Below are positions 31,625 to 42,531 of a DNA stretch of 64,000 bases, in pieces. This stretch comes from Polytrichum commune. Lineage: Eukaryota; Streptophyta; Polytrichopsida; Polytrichales; Polytrichaceae. The notes under the pieces were generated by a model. It did no database searches. It saw only the letters and a program-made list of their open reading frames with translations, and was not told where the DNA came from. The translations under genes were made by a program, and so were the position numbers. Where the stretch lies: assembly GCA_950295325.1 (NCBI GenBank), contig OX485807.1, positions 26,011,666 to 26,075,665 of the forward strand, given 5' to 3'. Each line of letters opens with the position of its first letter. Position 1 is the first letter of the stretch.

Positions 31625-32765
31625 AACTTAAGTTTTGGGTGAAGTGACTCTGCGTAGATTATAAATTTGTGTGGATATTTGGACCATTGGGTCCATTTTC
31701 TAATTGGATCACCAAGTTGATATCAACCTCTATCTCATAGAGGTTGTTGTATTATGCTACTGTAGGGAATTAGCAAGTTTGGCATAATGTTGATATACTT
31801 TTAATTCCTTAAGCGTTTTGGCTCCCCAAATTTCAAAATCAAAATTTATTTTATTTTAACCAGGTCCCATATTCTTAAAAAGGAAATCACTACACTCTAA
31901 ATGAATAATTGACGTTTCTACCTTTCCCTCCCATGGTTCACCCTCATTTTGATAAGTGTTATGGGCATCGAACCAAAAATAGTGTGCAACCCAAGCATTG
32001 CGTTTATAAATAACTTTTATTCTCAATTGATGTTTGCACTCCTTTCTATGATGTATTGGAGTGTCCTTTCTATGTGAAATGAAGTACTTTCATGGACATA
32101 CAATGTCAAATGAATAGTGTAAACTAGTTCTTTGTTCTAATCCTATTTCTACATACAATTTACATCACACAACTTGAACGACCTTGTTATGATCTACGAA
32201 ATAAAATACAAAAACTATAAAAAAAAAGGGTGTTAGGATCATCATATTGATCATTCCCTCTATGATAGCAACATCTAGTGTGAGGCCATAATGTTTCTAA
32301 GCTCATTGCTTGCGTTATGTGGGACCGTGTATTAGATGAGAAGAATTATCCTTTAATTCCAGAATGCCCCGTTTATGAGGAACACTCAAGTTGTGTAATG
32401 ACAAGCATATATAAATCCGTAGTTTTATTTGATTGCAACCTCTTTCTTTATCAAGAGAGCGTCCCATTTAGTTGCTTAACAATGTTATGACTTTGATCTT
32501 CCTCCCATACTCATATTGAACATGCACAAGATTCCATACATAAGAACAACAACATTCAACCATCATTCCTTCCTTCTACTAGGCTAAGAGAACAACCTAC
32601 CATGTTTTTGAAGAATGTTATGTAAATGCATGATAAATACGTGGGAAAACAACGATGTTGTGACGAAGGGATCGTAATCCAAAACAACTAAAATATGCAC
32701 ACTATTTTCACTTTGACTTTTTTTTTGACAAACTCGATTCTCGTCTTCTTTAATTTGAGTCGATG
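31625..32765. other. No gene recognised
   Basis: About 31690-31790 carries, inverted, the sequence also seen in the small frame at 19167-19406. A further isolated TCACTACACTCTAAATG occurs at about 31888. Otherwise AT-rich without features. Confidence 0.35.
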
Positions 32766-32776
32766 TTGTGTGTGTG

Positions 32777-32824
<48 letters not shown>
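32766..32824. repeat. (GT)n microsatellite followed by a 34-base poly-T
   Basis: About 12 GT units (32766-32790) run directly into 34 uninterrupted T (32791-32824). An open frame on the minus strand here (32584-32958) encodes poly-Lys/His-Thr from the microsatellite and is not a gene. Confidence 0.95.
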
Positions 32825-32829
<5 letters not shown>

Positions 32830-34380
32830 TTCCCAAACCCGTACGTGTGTTGGAATGATGGAACTATCCACCTTTGATACATCGGGGGTGGATCTGAGCT
32901 CATTTAAGAGGGCTTTGACTTTATAAATAATTTTTATGGTGTTTTCACATTTTCCCATTTTCCCATGCTAGATAGGTTCATGTACATGACCAATCATTTG
33001 TTATCCATCCATGGAGGTAAACGGGTTCACACTTTCATCTACGAGGTGATGGGTATTGATATTTGCACACATATCATTGTAAATTTCTATGACGTCACCT
33101 AGATACCATAACATTCCTAACCCTCGTGACAATAGTTGTGGGCCTTGGAATCAACAAAGATTCGTGTTGGGACAATTATCTTTAGATCATCTCAAACGAA
33201 ACCCAATGTTAAATTCAAGATGAGTAGTGCAAAGTGTTTGATGCGATATGTTGGAAGATTCAATACAAATGTTGGTTGCAACACAAACCCAATTTTGAAA
33301 ATAATAGTGGGGTAGTAATTAATTTAATGCACTTGTGGTGTGGTAGGGCACTATTAGAGGCTAACAATCGCCAAACCCCAACTTGGACCAACCCCACATT
33401 AATTTTATAATGCATGCCCTAGTTTACATCATTTTGGATGAAAATTGTACTATCATCCCATACACTCCATCCACCTATATTGGTTTAAATGAGTGAACAG
33501 TTGGAAAATACAATTGGATGAAAATATGAATTCCCATCCAAATAGGCAAACAAAAAAACCCCACACTAATTTTCCACATTGAAAATTATAGTGGGCCACT
33601 TCAATTTACAATAAAAATAGTGTGGGTGATTGGGAATTAGTGTGGCCCACACTTATTAGACAAAGCAATGTAGTAGGCATGTGATTGAGAATTGGTTATT
33701 TTCTTTTTCACTTACTTTGATACTTGCCTGGTTTAAAAAGAGACCATGGCACATGCTTTTAGTGTTGTTATGACCAATGTGGGAATGGTATGATAGGTGA
33801 ATGCATGTTATTGATAATCAACATTACCAATGATATCAAGATTGTAACACCAATCAAATATTGATATCCAGTGGATATGTCGAGGTGAGAAAATCCTTGT
33901 ACATATACTCAAGTTATTGGTTGGGTAATACCACACTAAACTGTATCAATACTAGGAAAAAACCACCTAACCATGAAGGATTCTTGCATGATATAGAAAC
34001 CCAAATGATATATAAAACAAAATTTACCATTAAATTCCCAACCCCTCGTTGTATGAAGAGAATGTGAAATCCTCAATATAGATATTCGAATGGTATCAAA
34101 GAATGACGATACCAAACCAACACTAATTATGACATTCCTAGAACAATGTTTGAAGTCCATGAACCGCCGGGTATCAACCTCTTGCAACACCTGGATATGT
34201 ATTCTCCTCACCTTGCGAATGGATGAATTATGGAGGACCATCATCCCACACCGCACAGCGACATCCATCCATCCGTGGCGGTAAACTTGCTTACCGTTTC
34301 ATCCAAGAGGTTCATATACCCCACGCGTAAATTGTGCTCCGGAGTCTATCACTCGTGGAGGTAAAGGACAATGGCCGCGC
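32825..34380. other. No gene recognised; short dispersed motifs
   Basis: CCATCCATGGAGGTAAACGG...TTTCATCTACGAGGT at about 33006 is echoed at about 34262 (CCATCCATCCGTGGCGGTAAAC...TTTCATCCAAGAGGT), suggesting direct repeats about 1.25 kb apart. CCACACTAATTTTCC (33571) and AATTAGTGTGGCCCACA (33636) oppose each other; the latter recurs at 51175. No gene. Confidence 0.35.
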
Positions 34381-34720
34381 CGGCAGTCGTGACTCGGCGT
34401 GCCAGGTGTCACTCCCCGGACCCTACATCTGTGGAGTCCCATTGTGCCCGCCCCCGCGATGACCGGGCCCACTCCGCCTCACCCGGCCCGCTCCCCCCAA
34501 GAGCGGGTCACCCGGCCCGGCCCGCTCTGCCGCTACCACCCTTATGACCAGCGCCTCGCCTCCCTTGCATTCCAAGCTTCATCTCCTCGCTCTCCCTTCT
34601 CGCTCTACTTCCCCCTCTCCTTCCTTCACCTTCCGATCGCATCCAGCATCGTTTCTGCTCTTGGGTCTCTTGTGTTGTCGATCACCATCTCACCCATCGC
34701 CTCTTCAATTCGCTATCTCG
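34381..34720 (+). promoter_or_regulatory. GC- and pyrimidine-rich promoter region of the 35168 gene
   Basis: The composition changes abruptly from AT-rich to GC-rich at about 34370. CCCGGCCCG-type blocks (34480-34530) are followed by a long C/T-rich tract (34555-34660: CTCCTCGCTCTCCCTTCTCG and the like), the Y-patch type of sequence typical around plant transcription starts. There is no TATA box. This points to a TATA-less promoter with the start near the C/T tract. Confidence 0.5.
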
Positions 34721-34987
34721 TGCCGTCTCGAGCTAACCCGCAGTTTCTTGTCGTGGTGGAGGCGTTTAAGCTTTCGTGGTTCCCAACGGAAGAGGGTTTG
34801 GAATTCTTGTTTTGAGCCATTCGGGTTTGAGTCCGAGTTCGTGCTTAGGTAGAGAGCATCTGCCGGGTTTTCAAATTGCGCTTCCTGGAAGCTTATCGCA
34901 CGTCTGATATCTGTTGTGTTGCGGTTCTTCCGAAGGCTCGGATTATTGCGCTGCAAGGGTTTGGTGCGGTGTTGGAAGCTCTGTTTT

Positions 34988-35008
34988 ATGTCCTTCTGTT
35001 TTGTGTAG
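34988..35008 (+). other. Six-codon upstream ORF in the leader
   Basis: ATG TCC TTC TGT TTT GTG TAG lies 160 nt upstream of the main ATG at 35168 and is the only ATG I find between the C/T-rich start region and the main ORF. If the leader is unspliced it could dampen translation of the downstream ORF. Confidence 0.35.
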
Positions 35009-35167
35009 CGGGAAGTATCTGTGGTGCCTTGGAATTGCATTTCCGCGCCGTGCGTGAAGTTACGCGGCGTTCGCGGTTGTGGTTGCAAGAGGTAGTGGTA
35101 GGCAGGCTTGGAGGAGGAGCCTTTGTGAGAAACAGAGAGGATAAGGAGTTGGAGATATTGTGCAGCG

Positions 35168-35542
35168 ATGGGTAAGGGAACATCAGGAGGAGTGCCAGGC
35201 ATGGGGTCGTGGTGCGAAATGGCGCCACCTCAGATCATAACCGTGGACAAGACGAGGCACAAGACGATGGAGACGATATTGGAGAGAGTAGCAGCCATGG
35301 GAGCGTGGTTGGAGAATGCTCCTCCTCAGATCATTGAGCCACAGAGGAGCTCGCCTCGCAAGAACTCGCTGGACACCATAGCGGAAGAGAGTATGAGCAT
35401 GTTTGTTGACATCGGTGCAGCCAGCTCTAATTCAGCCAGCCTGAGGCCCATGAGAAGAAACTGGGAAACTTCCTCCAGCAGCAGCAGTAGTAGCATCGCA
35501 ATTCCTCAAAGAATTGCTACTGGATTTGTTGCCTGCAACTAA
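35168..35542 (+). CDS. Small protein of unknown function with an internal tandem repeat, 124 aa
   Basis: Starts at ATG 35168 and ends with TAA at 35540-35542. Two modules follow one another: residues 12-43 (MGSWCEMAPPQII ... RHKTMETILE) and 44-75 (MGAWLENAPPQII ... RKNSLDTIAE). Both have the order MG(S/A)W, E-x-APPQII, basic patch, (M/L)(E/D)TI-x-E, with a 32-residue offset. The tail is Ser-rich, with eight consecutive serines at residues 102-109. There is no signal peptide, membrane segment or zinc site. The retained repeat, the higher GC and the promoter-like upstream region argue that this is a real gene. I do not recognise the family; the RKNSLDTIAE stretch could be a phosphorylation or docking motif (inference). 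No downstream exon was identified. Confidence 0.6.
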   Translation: MGKGTSGGVPGMGSWCEMAPPQIITVDKTRHKTMETILERVAAMGAWLENAPPQIIEPQRSSPRKNSLDTIAEESMSMFVDIGAASSNSASLRPMRRNWETSSSSSSSSIAIPQRIATGFVACN

Positions 35543-36640
35543 ACTAAACTGAGCCAAGCATCATGACGGCAGCAAGAATGAAAAACCTGTTTTGATCTGA
35601 CGTCGAATTTTTGAGATAGTGATCTACAGGGTTACGGCTCACATGCATCTGGACTATGCGTGCTCATGATGGTTGTTTTTGGTTTTAAAGGATGAGTATC
35701 CTTTTTTTTTTAATGGGTTTCCATAGTATGGAGGAAGAGGGGCTCTGCAGCTTATGATGCTTACCGATCAGTAAACAGTTAGGCCAGAAGATGGAAAGGA
35801 TCTTTACTTTCAGCTCCACGCGCAGGTGTTTTTGTAGTTCGTAGTATGACGATGGAAAAAAGAGAGTTCCACCCTTTCTATGGGTGAGCTTGAAGTGTAC
35901 AATATTTTGGACTGGTGATTCCTAAAACACCTTTGTATTTTATGATGACTTTGATCTCTTTTTGATTTCGAAGCACCAACTTGCTTCTGTATGTTCAGCG
36001 TTGTGTGGTTTTTGTATGTTGCCTTATCACATTGCTTCTTGCTTTCTCTTCTATGTGTTTCCTTGAATGATTCTGTGAACAGAGTTGAAATAGTGGTTGC
36101 TAATTGTGTCGTATTATTCATTCCCTTTGACTATAATCGATGCGAGTATTTGATGCCTTGCTTCTTTTCTTGTCCTTTCCTCCGAAGGGGTCTCGTATTT
36201 TTCAGCGAGAAAAAGGTATTCCAACCTGTTTCGTCTGGTTTTTCATCATCCGTTTTACTTAAAGCAGCAGAAATATGTATTACAGTTACATCTCAACATT
36301 ATTACTTGGTTTAGGCAATCCAATCACCACTTTTTACGATTGCAATGACAAGAGTTGTCGCTGTTGCTTCTTAGTTTACTTTGAAATGGCAAGCTTGAGA
36401 TGATCGGTAACATCCTCCAATTGCAAGGAAACTTTGAATCGTTAGCTACCAATTCCCAAACATTAGGCTCTCAAGTGTTCCATGTGCAATTATTTGGGGA
36501 CAATGTTGACCATTCCAACAGTTTCAACTAATGCCGGACGCTCTTTGAAAGCATGGTGCATTGACGTCAATTAACCTTGTGAACGTTGCACGCGTTGTCC
36601 TTCCGATGATTGCACCTCCTGGTAAGTCACACAAATCATG
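35543..36640. other. 3' flank of the 35168 gene; no further gene recognised
   Basis: T-rich DNA of fairly non-repetitive character, probably 3' UTR then intergenic. It contains frames on both strands (for example 35810-36314) without motifs. No clear AATAAA was seen. Confidence 0.35.
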
Positions 36641-38990
36641 TCAGCTTCGTCCTCGACCAACGTCCCTTTTGTCTTTGGTACCTGTGGGTAGGTAGGTATG
36701 GGTATATGTATGGGCTAAAGTTTATCTGTTGCAAGTTCTGCAGGCCTTCACTCGCGAAGACACCTGAACTAGTACGTACTGTTACCTATATGTATCACCT
36801 TTTGCAGGACCAGGCAATTAGGGTTTGCAATTTGAAGTTAATGGTGGTGACACAATTCAAGACCACGTTACTAAGCTTATTGATTATGTAGGGTTACATT
36901 AACACTGACATAGGTAGTCATCTCTCCGTTCTGAAGGGAATGACAGAACATTGTACACTCTTTTGTTTGTTTGTTTGAATTGATCTGATGATCAATTCAG
37001 GATCACAAATCATGTGTTTATCTCGATATGGTTTGACAGTTGTAAAGTAGCATACTGTACTTCGGTATGTATGATGCACACTGATGTGTCCCTGTCTTTG
37101 GTACCTGTGGCAGGTAGGTATGGATATATGTATGGGCTAAAGCGTTCCTGTTGTAAGTTCTCAGGCCTTCGCTCTCAAAGACACCTGACCTAAGTACATA
37201 CTGTTACCTGTATGTTTTACCTTCTGCAGGATGAGGCATTGGGGATTTACAATTTGCAGCTAATGCTGATAACATCATTCATGACCATATTACTAAGCTT
37301 ATTGATTATGTAGGGGTATCGCACTAACAGACATAGTGATTTCTCTCCCTTAAGGTAAAGACAGAACGTTATACACCATTTTTTGCTTTGGTTTTGTTTT
37401 GTTTCTGATGATCAATTTAGGATCACATATCATGTGTTGCATCTCAATGTGGTTTGACTGTTGATAGCAGCACACTGTACTTACGTATTTTTGATGCACA
37501 CTGACAATCTCTTTGCCAATTGTTGCTGTGGAGATGAAATCCATCTTTCTCGACCAGCAGAGTCCTGAGATTTTTGGCTGGATTTGTTATTCTACACTTC
37601 TCTTTGCAGCAGAGGTTTCAGCATTGTTGCAGCTAATCAACTATAGTAGAGGCGCCCATAACCAATCACTTAAAAGATCTGTTTCAAATTTGGAGAAGTA
37701 TAAGGTGGTGCAAATTTTTCCCATGTAGGAAGATAGATTTTTTCCTGCGTGTAAGGATGACTGCAGATTTTTTGGTAATTTTATTCCTAAATTGAGAATA
37801 CTGTGAACTTTTGAAGCCAAAAGTTGGCCCGAACATATTACTAATGTCTAGAGTCTGCCATAACTGCTCATTTTGAGATGAATTCCTCACTTTAGCACTC
37901 AAAACTAGAGACATGTATCATGGCGCTATCGATTCCGCCCTGATCAAAATTTCGTCCCAACTTGATTGAAATTCCAGTATACTATAGATTCACGATGGGA
38001 TCCTCATGGGTAATAGGTGGTTCGACTCTATACGAGTACCAAGGGGTCCATGGTGAGCATTGCTGTTATAGGTAGGCATGGGTAAATTGTATGGGCTAAA
38101 TGTTTCTGTGGTGACTTCTGCAGGCCCTCACTCAGAGACACCTGAACCAGTACATACTGTATGCATCACCTCCTGCAGATCGAGGTAATTGGGTAGTTAC
38201 AAATAGTGGCCAATGATTGTGATATAATTCATGACCATCTAAGGTACTAAGCTTATTGATTATGTAGGTGTTCTACTACAACTCTGACATTGTTCACATT
38301 AATTTCCAAATTTTTCACTCTAACTTTACTCTTGGAGATAGTGTGCCGAAATAGAAATATGCAGTCCACCTTATCTAAGTATTTGAAAGAAAAGGTGTTG
38401 CATGGACATAGCCATCTCTCTCCCTTGTTAACATGACACATCTATGTTTGTTGCTGGTGATCAAGGCAGGATCACATATATTGTATCTGAATTACATCCT
38501 GTATGTATCACCTTCAGCAGACCGAGGAAATTGGGGTTTATGAATTGCAGCCAATGCTGGTGACAGAATTGTGATCATATTACTAAGCTTATTGATTGTT
38601 TAGAGGTGCCACACTAACTTCTCTGAAATTGTTCACATTGATTTCCAAATAGTTCACTCTTTCACTCTCAAATATATTGTATATATACAGACGTATATTG
38701 TCAGCGTGAATTATACAAAAGAAATGATGTAGCTGCTGACATAGTCATAGAACATAACATGCCCATGTGTGCTTCTGGTGATCAATGTAGGATCGCGTAT
38801 CCTATGTTGTAACTTGTATCACAATAGCAGCACACTGTACTTTGGTACTTAGATGCACAGACAATTTGTTACCCAATCTCCTCTGTGCACAAGAAATCCA
38901 TCTTGGTGGACTGGCGAATTTTTGGCATTTTAGTTGAATTTGTTATCATACTTGCCTGCGCAGCAGGAGTTCCAGCATCTCATCATCCAG
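36640..38990. repeat. Array of diverged units of roughly 420 bp
   Basis: GTCTTTGGTACCTGTGG at 36671 and 37094 defines a 423-bp period. Each unit carries GGTAGGTATGG...TATGGGCTAAA, AGGCC(T/C)TC(A/G)CTC, GACACCTGA, CTGCAGG, ACTAAGCTTATTGATTATGTAG (about 36869, 37292, 38246 and 38582) and GATCAAT...AGGATC. Units three (about 38070) and four (about 38460) are more diverged, and repeat B is inserted between units two and three. A longer tail (AAATCCATCTT...TTTTTGGC...CAGCAG) follows units two and four. No conserved ORF spans the units. Confidence 0.75.
37645..38035 (+). repeat. Dispersed repeat B, copy 2, inside the 420-bp array
   Basis: Matches 12506-12850 (TATAGTAGAGGCGCCCATAA through ATAGGTGGTTCGACTCTA). 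It separates the second and third array units, so it probably inserted after the array formed. Confidence 0.65.
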
Positions 38991-41814
38991 TAACACACTA
39001 TCAAATGATTTAAAACTCTTTGATAGGAATTTGCAATTTCTTAATTTCATACATACATTCTCGGACATACTTCATAGCTGCCCCCTCCCTGCCTTTTCAC
39101 AACATACTTTTAAAAACTTCTGTTCTCTTTAAGGATTCCACTTTTCAAATGTTTTTCCGTTTTTCCATGAAATGCATTGTGCTCTTGGCGATTTGAGACC
39201 CAATTGTGAAGTACGAAAGGTTTGCACTCCTGTGAAGGTCCCCAAATTGTATTTGTGTAATTGTTGGGTGACCACATAGGCTCCCAAGGATACAGTGGCA
39301 AATCTAATACCCTTGCTATTCGGATTTTCATTGAAGTTACAAATTCGTCAATGATGTGGTCAACGTGCAGTTTCAGTACCTTGACAAGTTCTAATTTTGG
39401 ACCCCTTCTCTTTCCTTCAGCTATAGATGAGCAAGGTGAGCGAAGTTTCTTTCTGCAAAACAATAACATCTGATGATGTCCCTGTACTTCATCGTAGCAA
39501 ATTGCAAGTCTGGTTCCAGAAATGGGTCAGAAGTCCATCAAGAATGTGATGGTGGCTTAAAGACACACGTACTGAACCCAATTAAATAGTATGAAAATGT
39601 CGGAAGTCCATTTTGGTGTCAATGAAGTTGAGCTCCCATTGCAGGTCTAACTTCAATCTGGTCTTGCTTTAGGATCCGGTTGGTCATTCACACAGCAAAA
39701 GGAGCAATGAAATGGACATGAAGTCACTGCTAAATTGGGGCAGAATATGCAAGTGCACATCCGCTAAATTTGACTCCGAAGTCACTGTTAAATCTGAGAA
39801 CACATAGTAGAAAAGAATCTTGGAGTGTGTATTGAGCTTGCAGTCGAAAGTGGTGTCAAAATTTCCTCTTCGTATTTTGCTAGAAAAACTCGTATAAGTA
39901 GCCAACACACGATTTCATAGGTATTGACTCAAGATGCGATTGAGTTTCTGCCAACTTACCAATAGAGCAGTTCATATAGACGAAGAAATACCTTGCTAAA
40001 GAAAGAAGTGGTGATGGAAACAACTTTTCATTTATCCTCCTGGAAGAGTTTGGAGGTTGATTTCGACAAATTCACCATGTATGGCTTTCACACAACTTAA
40101 AACATTCTCCATCCACAGAAAAGCTGTACTCTCTCTATTGCCAGTAAAAATCTTATTCCTTGCACACTTTTAGATTACTACTGAAAGTCTCATCGTAGCA
40201 CTTCTGTTACAGCATCTAATCACGATACCGATTCTTCAGGAAGTAAACATACAGATATGACCGAAGAATGTTGAAGAGATTCCTGCCCTTGGTGCAGAGT
40301 CAAGCATCTGTAAAAGGAATGCACACACCAAATTTTAACTTTGCAAAAACCACAAGTGGATTGGATTCAATCGGTTTCAAGAAACATAGGTTTGTAAATC
40401 AATTTGGAATTGGAACACTCATCAATGAAATGGCTGTGTAAAAACGCACGCCATATATCTGATTTAGCCACACTTCATCATCAACCCACGACAATGCAGT
40501 TGCGAACATTAGACTAATTATCGTGGGCCACAATGTTCTTCTAATAGCACTTTTCCTCACTAGTGTTAATTGTCAATGGTCACGAGATTTATCATGAACA
40601 TAGATTAGTATTGGTTGATATTACAAGAGCCTTCAATATCTACTAACAAGATAACACATCAACTTCAAAGAGCTCAATGAATATTAGTGTGGTGTGGATA
40701 AATATGTGGGACATCAATTTGAATGACACAATCAAATATATAATGCAACACCTTTGTCTCTTGTGTAACACACTTTGAAGAGTGTCTAGAATTGTTCATG
40801 TGCTCCATAAGTCATGGTTGCATTGATTTGGTTAACATTTATGGAACATGGCCTTGAGTCCACCTTTTTATATCGAAAATAAGACATAAGGCAAATAGTA
40901 ACGACCAATATTATGATGCAAAAAACTATTAGCCTCTCCGACATTTGATTCACAGTCCAATCTCGGAGTGTTCACCGACCATTTTGACCATGTTTAACTA
41001 AACTAGCTTTAAAGTAAATATGAACGAAAGACTTGTCCAAAATCAATAATGCGTATGAGAGTATTTCATTGTTTGTATAATTGAGACACGCACATTGCAA
41101 AACAAATTATTTGGGGGAAAACTAGAAGAATATAATGTAAACCCCAATTATACATTATTTGAGAAGCAACATGGTGAACTTATCCCTTTAGATGTGTAAT
41201 TGTTCCACAAATAACACAATGTGCATGCAACTAACACATGCTACAACAAGAGATGTTAACAGTAGTCCACTGATAAAAGTGTACATACATAATTTCATTA
41301 TGTCTAGAATTCATGTATAAATGTAGATATACTTGAAACATGGTTTTATATGTGGAATACAAACATAAGCCATCAATATTGCTACATTCAACTTAGTATT
41401 ATCCAAGCTTAGTTCAAAATTTTCAATATAGTACCTTCGATTCCATGTAGACTTCCACGTAAATGGAGCTTAGATTGGCAACATTTGATGCCACTTGTGT
41501 AGGATAAGTTCATATTGACATAATTTGGTATTAGCATGTATAAATAGATCATGCAATTTGTTTACAAAATTCTAAGAAATCACTCTTCACCCACAACCAT
41601 TTTGTGCAAGAGGAGGCGTTCCGGGACTTGGGAATTAGAGGATGTCTTCCTTATATTATAATGCTCCCATTCCCATTCTCTCAATCTAGGCCGTCGATCC
41701 TTACGATTGCAGGATGGGGAGGGCGCCAAAATGGCAATGTCGACTAACCCCACTTGGCCTGCTGGCCCTCAAGGGTTACCTAGTCCTTTGTGTATGAAGA
41801 ACCTTGAATCGAAA
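38991..41814. other. No gene recognised
   Basis: Moderately AT-rich, with few repeats detectable by eye. Opposing frames at 39110-39473 overlap each other and show no motif. It could contain regulatory DNA or UTR that cannot be identified from sequence alone. Confidence 0.3.
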
Positions 41815-42052
41815 GTTAGCTTTCATGGTTTGCAAATCACGTCGTAATTGCAAGGGAGTAAAATTATCTGGCATGGAAACCGGGAATTACAACTGATATG
41901 CTCGCATTACTCCTCCGATTTTTCCGATTTTTGAAAGAAGAAATTTACAACAATCGCTACACGATGGATCAGAGTTCCGCCCCGGCTGTTTTGTCTTTCT
42001 GATTGCAGCAACGGCAGCCTGTTCACTCGACCTATCTAGAGCGCAATTCCTG
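41815..42052 (-). pseudogene. Decayed duplicate of the 3' end of the At4g22030-like gene
   Basis: The block from about 41815 to 42052 aligns with 42365-42610, which covers the 3' flank and last codons of the neighbouring gene. At 41969-42052 the minus strand keeps AAAACAGCCGGGGCGG and the aligned final codons, but with stops (TAG, TGA) and a changed reading. Identity by eye is about 75-80 %. It is a remnant of a local tandem duplication lying about 480 bp beyond the intact gene's stop. Confidence 0.65.
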
Positions 42053-42531
42053 ATAAATTAGCTGAGGTCACGCATTCACAATTTGTCCTCTGCAATGCGC
42101 ATAATGGTTGCAGTATACATAGCGCATGAATTCATCAATCTTAAGCGAAAGAAGTGAGAACAGACTTTTTATATATGGGAATTAGGGAGTTTCTCAGGTA
42201 GGTCCATTACTAGCTGACACAATCTTATGCAGAATGCGAGACAGGTCTTTAAGAGAGTATTACTAATTTCTTGGCGATATGCTTTTCCGAATGAATTTGG
42301 TATTAACACGTGTGTACACAAACTGCAGTATATGACAAAGGTCTACGGTTTCTACGATGAATCAAGAACCTTGAATCATGGTTCGCAAATCACGTATTGT
42401 CTCAGTAATCGCGTGGGAGTATGATTCTTTGACATGAATACGCGAATAACTATGTGACCGCATCAGTCCTCCAATTACTCTCAGATTCTGAGAAGGTGCT
42501 ATCTACAAAAATGGCTCCAGGGGAGGATCAT
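42053..42531. other. 3' flank of the At4g22030-like gene
   Basis: Intergenic or 3' UTR sequence between the duplicated segment and the stop codon. 42365-42531 is the template half of the local duplication. No AATAAA was noticed on the minus strand. Confidence 0.35.

Noticed and set aside
32584-32958. 124-codon minus-strand frame
   Set aside because: Its core is poly-Lys and His-Thr encoded by the poly-T and GT microsatellite.
34544-34852. 102-codon ATG frame in the GC-rich region
   Set aside because: It overlaps the promoter-like C/T tract, shows only Ser/Pro/Leu from low complexity, and probably begins upstream of the transcription start.
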